From: Planctomycetota bacterium
GTDB lineage: Bacteria > Planctomycetota > Planctomycetia > Pirellulales > Pirellulaceae
DNA length: 13,733 nucleotides
Assembly: GCA_024277285.1 (NCBI GenBank)
Contig: JAJRVM010000205.1
Location: forward strand, 1 to 13,733
Reading direction: 5' to 3'
Position 1 is the first letter of the stretch; every line of letters begins with the position of its first letter. The position numbers and the translations under genes were made by a program. Shown one piece after another: positions 7,776 through 13,733 of the stretch. The notes under the pieces are model-generated. The model searched no databases. It worked only from the letters and a program-made list of their open reading frames with translations, and was not told the origin of the DNA.

Positions 7776-9494
7776 ATGACTCAACCGAATCGATTCTCGA
7801 TGGCACGTACCGGCGCCAGTAGTCTGGCGAGCCTGGTCGTGATTTCGTTGCTGGCATTGACAGCGTTGTCTCTGTTCCTGTTCATGCTAGGCAGAAGATC
7901 GGCTGGCGTTGCCGATCTCTCCATCTTCTGCGCGGCGGGAATGCGGTTCCCGGTAGAGAAGATTGTCCAACAGTACAAAGATGAATTCGGCGTCGAAGTG
8001 AGTGTGCAATATGGGGGCAGCAATACGCTATTGAGTCAAATCGAAGTGGCACGCAGTGGCGATTTGTTTCTTGCCGCCGACGCCAGCTATGTTCATTTGG
8101 CTCAACAAAAGGGGCTTGCCGCCGAATCGATACCGCTGGCTACCATGCGCCCCGTGATCATCGTCGCCAATACGACGGACTGGAAGATCAATTCCATCGA
8201 CGACCTGTTGCAGCCGGGGTTACGAGTCGCGTGCGGCAACCCCGAATCGGCGGCGATTGGCAAGAAAACGAAGAAACTGTTGAAGCAATCGGGGGATTGG
8301 CAAGCGTTGGACAAGCAGATCCAAGCTAGTGGCGTCTATAAGCCGACGGTCAACGAAGTTGCCAACGACGTAAAACTGGGCAGTGTGGATGCCGGGATCG
8401 TGTGGGACACGACGGCCGCTCAATATGACGAGTTACGAGCGATCCACATCCCCGAACTTGAGGCGGGAGTCGCGCGTGTTGAAATCTGTGTTTTGAATTC
8501 GAGCAAACATCCGACTGCGGCACTTCACTTTGCGCGATACGTCGGCGCTTGCGACCGCGGCTTACTGGTCTTCGAGGAATCCGACTTTCCGACGGTGGAA
8601 GGAGACGTGTGGGAAGATGTACCGGAGATGACTTTCTTCGCGGGATCGGTGAATCGTCGCGCGTTGGAACCGGTCCTCAAAACGTTTCAGAAGCGTGAAG
8701 GCGTGAAGATCAATACCGTCTATAACGGTTGCGGGATCCTGACCGCCGAAATGCGTATAATGGAAAAGAACCAGGATTCCGGCTTCCCCGACACTTATAT
8801 GGCCTGCGATGTCTACTACCTGGAGACGGTCAAAGATTTGTTCCAGGAAGCCGCCAATGTCTCAGATACGGATATCGTCATTGCCGTGCAGAAAGGCAAT
8901 CCCAAACAAATCCACTCGCTCAACGACCTGTTACGCCCCGGCGTGCGAGTGGCCATCGGCCAGCCACAGCAATGCACGATCGGCGCACTGACCAGACGGC
9001 TTCTGCAACATGAAGGAATCTACGATAAGCTGCTGGAGAATAACGTCGTGACGCAAACCGCCAGTTCCTCGTTGCTGATCCCTTCGGTGGTAACCAAATC
9101 GGCCGACGCTACGCTGGCGTACCGAACGGACACTCTGTCCGAAAGCGACAAAGTGGATGTCATTACGCTGGATTACGATGACCTGGCCAAGGCCATTCAA
9201 CCGTTCAGTATCGCAAAATCAAGTCGACAAAAGAATCTGAGCCGGCGGCTCTATCAAGCCATTTCCCGCTCGCGTGAAGCTTTCGAGGCGGCTGGATTTC
9301 ATTGGCGTCTGGCGGTGCCGCGTGACGTGAAAAATGAAACGTCTACACAAACCGAGACTGACCGGGAGCCCCATGGTGACTCGGCCCCCCATACCGGCGC
9401 GTCCAACAGCGGCGCGCCACAGCCTACCGCCGACGCTGCCAAACCGCAAGAACATGCTCCTGAACCGTCTGCGGGGGTCTCTAGTAAACAATGA
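7776..9494 (+). CDS. Membrane-anchored tandem-domain ABC substrate-binding protein (ModA-like x2)
   Basis: A 572-residue extracytoplasmic solute-binding protein of the type II fold seen in molybdate, tungstate and sulfate binders. An N-terminal hydrophobic segment (about 17-38) with no lipobox Cys and no clear cleavage site suggests a membrane anchor. Domain 1 (about 47-260) starts LSIFCAAGMR and contains YGGSNTLLSQI and GDLFLAAD. Domain 2 (about 285-510) starts MTFFAGSVNR and contains YNGCGILTAEM, TYMACDVYYL and RPGVRVAIGQP. The two halves match in motif order (SIDDLLQPGLRVACGNP against SLNDLLRPGVRVAIGQP), so this is an internal duplication; ordinary ModA has one such domain in about 250 residues. 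Residues about 520-572 form a Pro/Ala/Ser/Thr-rich, probably disordered tail. GGAG at 7762-7765 is a weak ribosome site. The stop codon overlaps the permease start (ATGA), showing translational coupling. The ligand cannot be fixed from sequence. Confidence 0.85.
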   Translation: MTQPNRFSMARTGASSLASLVVISLLALTALSLFLFMLGRRSAGVADLSIFCAAGMRFPVEKIVQQYKDEFGVEVSVQYGGSNTLLSQIEVARSGDLFLAADASYVHLAQQKGLAAESIPLATMRPVIIVANTTDWKINSIDDLLQPGLRVACGNPESAAIGKKTKKLLKQSGDWQALDKQIQASGVYKPTVNEVANDVKLGSVDAGIVWDTTAAQYDELRAIHIPELEAGVARVEICVLNSSKHPTAALHFARYVGACDRGLLVFEESDFPTVEGDVWEDVPEMTFFAGSVNRRALEPVLKTFQKREGVKINTVYNGCGILTAEMRIMEKNQDSGFPDTYMACDVYYLETVKDLFQEAANVSDTDIVIAVQKGNPKQIHSLNDLLRPGVRVAIGQPQQCTIGALTRRLLQHEGIYDKLLENNVVTQTASSSLLIPSVVTKSADATLAYRTDTLSESDKVDVITLDYDDLAKAIQPFSIAKSSRQKNLSRRLYQAISRSREAFEAAGFHWRLAVPRDVKNETSTQTETDREPHGDSAPHTGASNSGAPQPTADAAKPQEHAPEPSAGVSSKQ

Positions 9495-10393
9495 CTGCTC
9501 AGCCGCCACCCCACGAAGAAATCCCGCCACCGCCACCGCACCGCGTCCCCTCAGATCTACCGTTCTACTTGATCTTGAGTACGATCGGTGCGGCGTACGT
9601 GCTGTTGATTATCGGCCTATTGGCAGCCGATGTGGTCTATATGGTGAGTGGCGATGGGCCGACCGAAACGGTTAGCAGTTCCTGGTCGCAGGAGCATCCG
9701 ACGCTAGCTCGCATGCTGGACAACCCGATCGGCCGCGCGTTGGCCAAACCGGAGATCCGTTACTCGATCAAGCTCAGTTTGATATCGTGTACGATCACCG
9801 CGATCCTCTCGGTCTGGGTCGCCGTACCGATCGGCTATTTGCTGTCAAGGCACCAGTTTTTCGGTCGTAACGTACTTGATGCGATTCTCGATATCCCGAT
9901 CGTACTGCCGCCACTGGTCGTCGGCTTGAGCCTGTTGATACTATTTCAATTTGCGCCACGATGGGTGCGCGAGGCGGTAGTCTATGAGATTCCCTCGGTC
10001 ATCTTGGCGCAATTCATGGTCGCCTGTGCCTTCGCAGTGCGCACAATGCGCGCCACGTTTGATCAGATCGACAGTCGTCGCGAACAGGTCGCGTTGACAC
10101 TCGGCTGCTCACGCGCACAGGCGTTCAGCCGAGTAGTGCTTCCCGAAGCACAACGTGGGATGCTGACCGCCGGCACCCTGGCCTGGGCGCGCGCGTTGGG
10201 CGAGTTCGGACCACTGTTGGTCTTTGCCGGAGCGACTCGCAACAAAACAGAAGTGCTCTCCACGACCGTTTTTCTGGAACTGAGTGTCGGTGACCTCGAA
10301 GCGGCCGTTGCGGTCTCGCTGATCATGGTTTTCGCCGCAGTATGCGTGCTGATTGTCGCCCGCATCTGGGGCTCGCGAAGCCTCTCCATTTAG
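9491..10393 (+). CDS. ABC transporter permease, molybdate/sulfate type (ModB/CysT-like)
   Basis: A 300-residue inner-membrane permease of an ABC importer. Hydrophobic segments lie near 24-52, 93-117, 130-153, 168-186, 224-246 and 270-291. The coupling loop that docks on the ATPase is clear: ALTLGCSRAQAFSRVVLPEA at 201-220, matching EAA---G---F--V-LP with the first residues changed. It is followed by ARALGEFGP at 233-241, a signature of ModB/CysT permeases. The first 22 residues are very Pro-rich and presumably cytoplasmic. The stretch 52-90 between the first and second membrane segments is longer than I expect for ModB. The gene overlaps the binding-protein stop by four bases, so the two proteins are likely made together. 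Substrate follows the binding protein and is unknown (molybdate, tungstate or sulfate). Confidence 0.88.
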   Translation: MTAQPPPHEEIPPPPPHRVPSDLPFYLILSTIGAAYVLLIIGLLAADVVYMVSGDGPTETVSSSWSQEHPTLARMLDNPIGRALAKPEIRYSIKLSLISCTITAILSVWVAVPIGYLLSRHQFFGRNVLDAILDIPIVLPPLVVGLSLLILFQFAPRWVREAVVYEIPSVILAQFMVACAFAVRTMRATFDQIDSRREQVALTLGCSRAQAFSRVVLPEAQRGMLTAGTLAWARALGEFGPLLVFAGATRNKTEVLSTTVFLELSVGDLEAAVAVSLIMVFAAVCVLIVARIWGSRSLSI

Positions 10394-10665
10394 AAAGCAT
10401 CTTACTTCCCCTCAATCTTAATCAGAAACAATTTAGCCGACGGCAGTAATGTCGCCCTGGAAAGACTCCCATGGGCTCGTCCCATGGGTGAACCTGACTG
10501 GTGAGCTACGTGCGACGCCAACGACTCGCCCCCCTTCACTCACCGCACAAGGCGGTGGGGGGCGACCCATGGAAGATGAACCTCAATACACGCCCAACTT
10601 CATTCGGCTAAACTGTTACCTTACTGGCAATCCCAAATCTTTCTCTGACAACTTGGTACAGCACC
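10394..10665. repeat. Spacer with palindromes between permease and ATPase genes
   Basis: This 272-base gap interrupts the ABC gene cluster. CCCATGGG occurs twice (10468-10475 and 10481-10488), forming an 8-bp hairpin with a five-base loop, and CCCATGG recurs at 10566-10572. A second hairpin spans 10527-10564: outer CGCCCCC / GGGGGCG, inner CACCGC (10541-10546) / GCGGTG (10552-10557). Between them, 10497-10518 matches 13641-13662 at 19 of 22 positions. This looks like a dispersed non-coding repeat. The open frame from 10449 is rejected. Confidence 0.6.
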
Positions 10666-11313
10666 GTGATTTCGATTCAGGGACTTTCACTCCGCGCCGG
10701 CCAATTCCTCATGGAGGACGTGTCGTTGACCGTCCCTTCCGGCGGCTACGCAGCGTTGATGGGGCGTACCGGCAGTGGCAAAACAACGTTGCTCGAAGCG
10801 GTCACCGGATTGAAATCCATTCTGCGTGGAACGATTCATGTGGACGGAATTGATGTCACGCACGCCAAGCCGGCTCAGCGCAGCATTGGCTACGTCCCGC
10901 AAGACGGAGCACTCTTTGCAGGGATGAGTGTTCGCGATCATCTGGCGTTTGCGCTCGTCGTACGGCGCCGCCCCCGATTGGAAATCAAGACACGCGTCAA
11001 CGAACTGGCCAAGTTGCTCGAGATCACCCATTTGCTTGATCGCACGACACTCGGACTCAGCGGCGGCGAACGACAGCGCGTGGCACTGGGCCGCGCACTC
11101 TCGTTTCGGCCTCGCACCCTCTGCCTGGATGAGCCGCTCAGCGCGTTGGATGACACCACGCGCACGCAAATGTACGAGTTGCTGAACCACGTGCGCAACC
11201 AAACCGGTGTGACCACACTGCATGTAACTCACAGCCTCGAAGAGGCCCGGCATCTGGCCGATTTCATCTTCCAGGTCGAGAACGGGCACGTCACGCTCAT
11301 CGAGAAGGCATAG
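10666..11313 (+). CDS. Short ABC transporter ATPase (ModC-like, no regulatory domain)
   Basis: A 215-residue ATPase that would power the importer made of the two preceding gene products. All ABC elements are present: Walker A GRTGSGKT at 33-40, Q-loop Gln79 (YVPQDGALF), signature LSGGERQ at 131-137, Walker B LCLDEP at 152-157 with catalytic Glu156, D-loop SALDD, and switch His189 (HVTHS). ModC and CysA are near 350 residues because of a C-terminal regulatory (TOBE/MOP) domain. Here the protein ends just after the nucleotide-binding domain, so substrate feedback through that domain is absent. The start is GTG: in-frame stop TAA at 10609 lies upstream with no ATG, GTG or TTG between, and the resulting MISIQGLSLRAG fits the family N-terminus. 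No clear ribosome site is visible. It lies 272 bases after the permease gene and may have its own promoter. Confidence 0.9.
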   Translation: MISIQGLSLRAGQFLMEDVSLTVPSGGYAALMGRTGSGKTTLLEAVTGLKSILRGTIHVDGIDVTHAKPAQRSIGYVPQDGALFAGMSVRDHLAFALVVRRRPRLEIKTRVNELAKLLEITHLLDRTTLGLSGGERQRVALGRALSFRPRTLCLDEPLSALDDTTRTQMYELLNHVRNQTGVTTLHVTHSLEEARHLADFIFQVENGHVTLIEKA

Positions 11314-11365
11314 GCCGCAGCCCATCCCAGGACCGCTACGCGCCCGAGTCACGCCCCCCCCCGAT

Positions 11366-11410
11366 GCGGTCGACACCTAGGTCGAGCCACTTGCACAATG
11401 CGTCGACCGC
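11366..11410. promoter_or_regulatory. Perfect 9-bp inverted repeat before the cyclophilin gene
   Basis: GCGGTCGAC at 11366-11374 is mirrored by GTCGACCGC at 11402-11410, enclosing 27 bases that include CCTAGG and a further GGTCGA. It lies after the ATPase stop and about 80 bases before the cyclophilin start. It could be an operator, a hairpin in the leader or a terminator for the ABC genes. A run of nine C residues (11354-11362) precedes it. Confidence 0.4.
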
Positions 11411-11473
11411 TCCTTATCCTGTGGAGCATGGCCTTGCGCCGAAACGGATCCAGACCACCGCAGATATCTCTAC

Positions 11474-11480
11474 GAGGAGA
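11474..11480 (+). promoter_or_regulatory. Ribosome binding site of the cyclophilin gene
   Basis: GAGGAGA lies eight bases before the GTG at 11489 and supports that non-ATG start. Confidence 0.75.
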
Positions 11481-11488
11481 ACGCAGTA

Positions 11489-11926
11489 GTGAAAGTGGCA
11501 ACCATCGCGACCCCAAAGGGTGACATTCGCATCGAACTCTATGACCAGCAATGCCCGAAAACCGTCGAGAATTTCGAGAAACTGGCCGGCGACGGCTTCT
11601 ACAATGGACTGTTGTTCCACCGCGTTATCGAAGATTTCATGATTCAGGCCGGATGCCCCAAAGGCAATGGAACCGGCGGGCCGGGCTACCAGTTTGCAGA
11701 TGAATTTCACGCGGACTTGAAGCATGACGCGCCTGGCATCCTGTCGATGGCCAACTCGGGGCCCAATACCAACGGGTCACAGTTTTTCATCACGCACGTG
11801 GCAACGCCCTGGCTGGACGGCAAGCACACCGTTTTTGGTCGCGTTATTGCCGGCCAAGACGTGGTCGATTCGATTACACAAGGTGACAAAATGACGACCG
11901 TAGCGGTAACTGCAAAGGAAGACTGA
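11489..11926 (+). CDS. Cyclophilin-type peptidyl-prolyl cis-trans isomerase
   Basis: A 145-residue single-domain cyclophilin that isomerises Xaa-Pro peptide bonds during protein folding. Without a signal peptide it should act in the cytoplasm. The active site appears complete by comparison with human CypA: Arg45, Phe50, Met51 and Gln53 ([11 protein letters not shown]), the NGSQFFI strand with Phe100, Trp108 (the cyclosporin-contact Trp) and His113 in [15 protein letters not shown] near the start and [14 protein letters not shown] near the end are also typical. The protein is shorter than most bacterial PpiB (about 160-190 residues) but the fold core is whole. The start is GTG at 11489, fixed by GAGGAGA at 11474-11480 and by family alignment. 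It is probably its own transcription unit, separated from the ATPase gene by 175 bases. Confidence 0.95.
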   Translation: MKVATIATPKGDIRIELYDQQCPKTVENFEKLAGDGFYNGLLFHRVIEDFMIQAGCPKGNGTGGPGYQFADEFHADLKHDAPGILSMANSGPNTNGSQFFITHVATPWLDGKHTVFGRVIAGQDVVDSITQGDKMTTVAVTAKED

Positions 11927-12008
11927 CCAGCTCGCTGCGGCGAAACGAGCTCACGCGGAGTGCGTTCGATTCCGTCGGAACAATAAAAGGATCGGGCCAA
12001 GACAGTCT

Positions 12009-12034
12009 GGCCAATGTAGGCGGCCAATGTAGGC
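12009..12034. repeat. 13-bp perfect tandem repeat x2
   Basis: GGCCAATGTAGGC occurs twice head to tail (12009-12021 and 12022-12034) in the spacer between the cyclophilin gene and the last gene. Function unknown. Confidence 0.9.
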
Positions 12035-12055
12035 GACTAGCGCTGCGGATCGGAA

Positions 12056-12078
12056 AGTCGCCACGGGACGTGGCGATT
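12056..12078 (+). promoter_or_regulatory. Stable leader hairpin upstream of the last gene
   Basis: AGTCGCCACG pairs with CGTGGCGATT through a three-base loop (GGA), ten pairs with one G-T. It ends 55 bases before the ATG at 12134. No T-run follows directly, so a regulatory or mRNA-stabilising role is as likely as termination of the cyclophilin transcript. Confidence 0.4.
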
Positions 12079-12121
12079 GTGTGGTCTTTGAATTGCGTTA
12101 TGAATGGTACGACAACGACAA

Positions 12122-12127
12122 AGGGAG
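12122..12127 (+). promoter_or_regulatory. Ribosome binding site of the last gene
   Basis: AGGGAG lies six bases before ATG 12134. It selects this start over the ATG at 12104, which would put ten polar residues before the signal peptide. Confidence 0.7.
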
Positions 12128-12133
12128 CAAACG

Positions 12134-13573
12134 ATGCGTAGTCTCAACTTGCCGGTGCGTTACGGGTTGGCCGTTTTCGCGACATTACTCGCGTCGCAAA
12201 TCACCGCATCCGTATCATTCGCTTGCGACACGCCCGTCTACCGCTATGCGATGTACCGCTGGCTGCCCGCCCCGTATGAAGTCTACTTCTTTTATGAAGG
12301 AGAGATGGGAGCGTCTGGTAAGAAGCTGCAAGCCGCGATTGATCAGGCTACCGAGTCGGCCGAGGCACCAACCAATATCGTCATGTTGCCCGTCGATTTG
12401 TCGAAAGACAAAGACTTGACCGGCGTACCACCTGACGTGAAAGAAGCATGGCAGAAGCTGAAAGATCCACAACTGCCGGTCGTCCTGATGTCGTCACCCG
12501 CCGGTGTGCAGCTGCCTGTCGACTCGGTCAGCCCCGCGGACTTGCCGGCGATAGTCGACTCGCCCATGCGGCAGCAGGTTGGCAAGATGCTGGAAGCCGG
12601 CAATGCGGGCGTCTATATCTTGTTAAAGGGCGAAGATGCAGCGGCCAACGCCGCTGCGGAAAAGGAATTGCGAGCCGTGGTGAACGACGTCGCCAAAGGC
12701 AAGCTTTCGCTCTACAGCCTTTCACCTCAAGGGGGCGACTACGGCGATCCGAACGAGAAAAACGACGAAGACCAAGAATCGGAAGAATCACCATTGTCGG
12801 TCGGCTTGATAACCTTGGCACGCGATGACGCAAAGGAAAAATGGTTGGTCAATTGCCTGCTCGCCATCGAGCCCGATTTGCCAACGACCAAGGAGCCGGT
12901 CGTTGTCATGGTGTACGGACGTGGGCGCGCACTTTTCTCCTGTCTCGGTAAGGGTATCCATCGCGACAACTTGATCCAGGACGTCGAGTTCATTACGGGA
13001 GCCTGCTCCTGCACGGTCAAGGAACAAAACCCCGGAGTCGACCTGTTGATGACGTACAACTGGGACGCAGCGGCCGAGTCGCTGGCCGAGCGGTATGGCG
13101 CGGAAGAAGGAAGCAGCTATGACTTTAGTGGTGATGCCTTGTTTCCCGAGCTGATCATCCCGCCCGACAGCGGAATGCCGACCACCGATGCCAACAGTAC
13201 CGATGCCAAAACCGATCCCGCAACCTCCGAGTCTGCCACCGCAACCACGCCAGCTGATAGTACCGTTGCGAACGCGGAGCAACCTCAGTCGGCAAACGGT
13301 CAAGCGCAATCGCCTGACAAAATGGCGAACGATAGTGCTCATTCCGAAGACACCCAACGCGACAAAGATGACGATCCCGCCCACTCGACAACCGTGGCCA
13401 CGGCCACATCGCCGGCCCACGGTTCGAGCGAACTTGGGACCGGCACGACAGACAACGGACACTCGGAACCAGCCGGCTCGTCGTTTCGGGGCGTCGTATG
13501 GGTCGGAGCTGGATTGCTGGCTGCCTTGGTGGTCATGTTCGGTGCGACCTTCATCGTGCTGCGGCCCCGATAG
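12134..13573 (+). CDS. Secreted, C-terminally anchored protein of unknown function (CDTPVYRY / CxC family)
   Basis: A 479-residue exported protein I cannot assign a function. Residues 1-30 form a signal peptide ending SVSFA. The mature part would begin with Cys31 in CDTPVYRYAMYRW, a motif I recall from uncharacterised Planctomycetes and Verrucomicrobia proteins. The residues before Cys31 do not fit a lipobox well, so lipidation is uncertain. About 47-190 alternates strands and helices in a way that could be thioredoxin-like, but has no CxxC. An acidic stretch (about 204-219) separates it from about 220-325, which holds VVVMVYGRGRALFSCLGKG (256-274) and ACSCTVKEQNPG (290-301, Cys291 and Cys293). 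Residues about 345-450 are a Thr/Ser/Ala/Asp-rich spacer, followed by one membrane segment at about 453-476 and a basic end. The likely topology is extracytoplasmic with a C-terminal anchor. AGGGAG at 12122-12127 fixes the start. Confidence 0.8.
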   Translation: MRSLNLPVRYGLAVFATLLASQITASVSFACDTPVYRYAMYRWLPAPYEVYFFYEGEMGASGKKLQAAIDQATESAEAPTNIVMLPVDLSKDKDLTGVPPDVKEAWQKLKDPQLPVVLMSSPAGVQLPVDSVSPADLPAIVDSPMRQQVGKMLEAGNAGVYILLKGEDAAANAAAEKELRAVVNDVAKGKLSLYSLSPQGGDYGDPNEKNDEDQESEESPLSVGLITLARDDAKEKWLVNCLLAIEPDLPTTKEPVVVMVYGRGRALFSCLGKGIHRDNLIQDVEFITGACSCTVKEQNPGVDLLMTYNWDAAAESLAERYGAEEGSSYDFSGDALFPELIIPPDSGMPTTDANSTDAKTDPATSESATATTPADSTVANAEQPQSANGQAQSPDKMANDSAHSEDTQRDKDDDPAHSTTVATATSPAHGSSELGTGTTDNGHSEPAGSSFRGVVWVGAGLLAALVVMFGATFIVLRPR

Positions 13574-13606
13574 GAGTAATGCCGGGCGGCAATTGAGGAT
13601 AACAAC

Positions 13607-13637
13607 GCCCTCCGCCGGGCATGCCCCGGCCGGAGGC
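13607..13637. terminator. GC-rich inverted repeat after the last gene
   Basis: An imperfect inverted repeat about 33 bases after the stop codon. Its core GGGCATGCCC (13617-13626) is a perfect palindrome, and the flanks GCC-TCCG / CGGAGGC extend the stem. No T-run follows on either strand, so termination is possible but unproven. It may instead belong to the dispersed repeat that continues at 13641. Confidence 0.35.
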
Positions 13638-13640
13638 ACG

Positions 13641-13662
13641 ACTGGTCAGCTACAGGCGACGC
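13641..13662. repeat. Second copy of a 22-bp interspersed sequence
   Basis: This segment matches 10497-10518 at 19 of 22 positions in the same orientation. Both copies are intergenic and both lie beside strong hairpins, which suggests a family of dispersed elements. Confidence 0.55.
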
Positions 13663-13733
13663 GCACTCGTTCTTTCGTCGGCCGAACGTAAGGTTTTCCA
13701 TTAGTCGCCGCATGGCCGAGGCCGAATCAAGTC

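Noticed and set aside
10449..10853. 134-codon plus-strand frame overlapping the ATPase start
   Set aside because: It runs through palindromic repeats and then the ATPase gene in another frame. Composition is not protein-like.
11330..11362. Weak resemblance of GCTACGCGC plus a C-run to the 10506-10534 repeat
   Set aside because: The match is short and needs gaps. C-runs are easily shared by chance in GC-rich spacers.
10687..11376. 229-codon minus-strand frame opposite the ATPase gene
   Set aside because: Shadow of a well-supported ABC ATPase, with no domain of its own.
11954..11978. GTTCGATTCC, resembling a tRNA T-loop
   Set aside because: The flanking bases do not form the five-pair T-stem and no anticodon arm or acceptor stem was found around it.
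12788..13639. 283-codon minus-strand frame opposite the last gene
   Set aside because: Arg/Gly-rich antisense shadow of a GC-rich gene with a clear signal peptide and anchor on the plus strand.

Overview
The window looks like chromosomal DNA of a planctomycete (Planctomycetota, probably near Pirellulales). The clues are a GC-rich composition, a mix of good and absent Shine-Dalgarno sites, GTG starts, loosely packed genes with long repeat-bearing spacers, a very large secreted PQQ-type beta-propeller protein, and a secreted 'CDTPVYRY' protein of a kind I associate with Planctomycetes and Verrucomicrobia. The taxonomic call is an inference: no rRNA or marker tree is available here.

Layout. (1) 1-1380, minus strand: N-terminal 460 codons of a copper-type P1B ATPase that runs off the left edge. 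(2) 1381-1989: about 600 bases without a convincing gene. (3) 1990-3243, plus: CinA-family protein whose C-terminal amidase domain appears to have lost its signature residues. (4) 3244-3726: a repeat-rich spacer with a heptamer triplet, a 33-bp hairpin-forming tandem pair, TGTTAGC three times at exact 11-bp spacing, and a 16/17-bp direct repeat. (5) 3727-7593, plus: a 1288-residue secreted PQQ-like beta-propeller protein with an embedded, apparently degenerate Rossmann/methyltransferase-like segment, a cysteine-rich segment and a malectin-like tail. A strong hairpin follows its stop codon. (6) 7776-11313, plus: an ABC importer of molybdate/tungstate/sulfate type. It has a membrane-anchored protein with two tandem binding domains, a permease overlapping it by ATGA and, after a 272-bp spacer holding palindromes, a short ATPase without a regulatory C-terminal domain. 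(7) 11489-11926, plus: a cyclophilin-type peptidyl-prolyl isomerase with the complete active site. (8) 12134-13573, plus: a secreted, C-terminally membrane-anchored protein of unknown function with a CxC motif.

How the genes fit together. The three ABC genes form one functional unit. The other genes look like independent single transcription units. The copper pump, the oxyanion-type importer and the large extracytoplasmic proteins all concern the envelope, but nothing in the sequence ties them into one pathway. No rRNA, tRNA, CRISPR array, transposase or integrase was found. The most unusual items are the tandem-domain binding protein with its stripped-down ATPase, the methyltransferase-like insert inside a secreted propeller, and the 11-bp-phased heptamer array upstream of that propeller gene.
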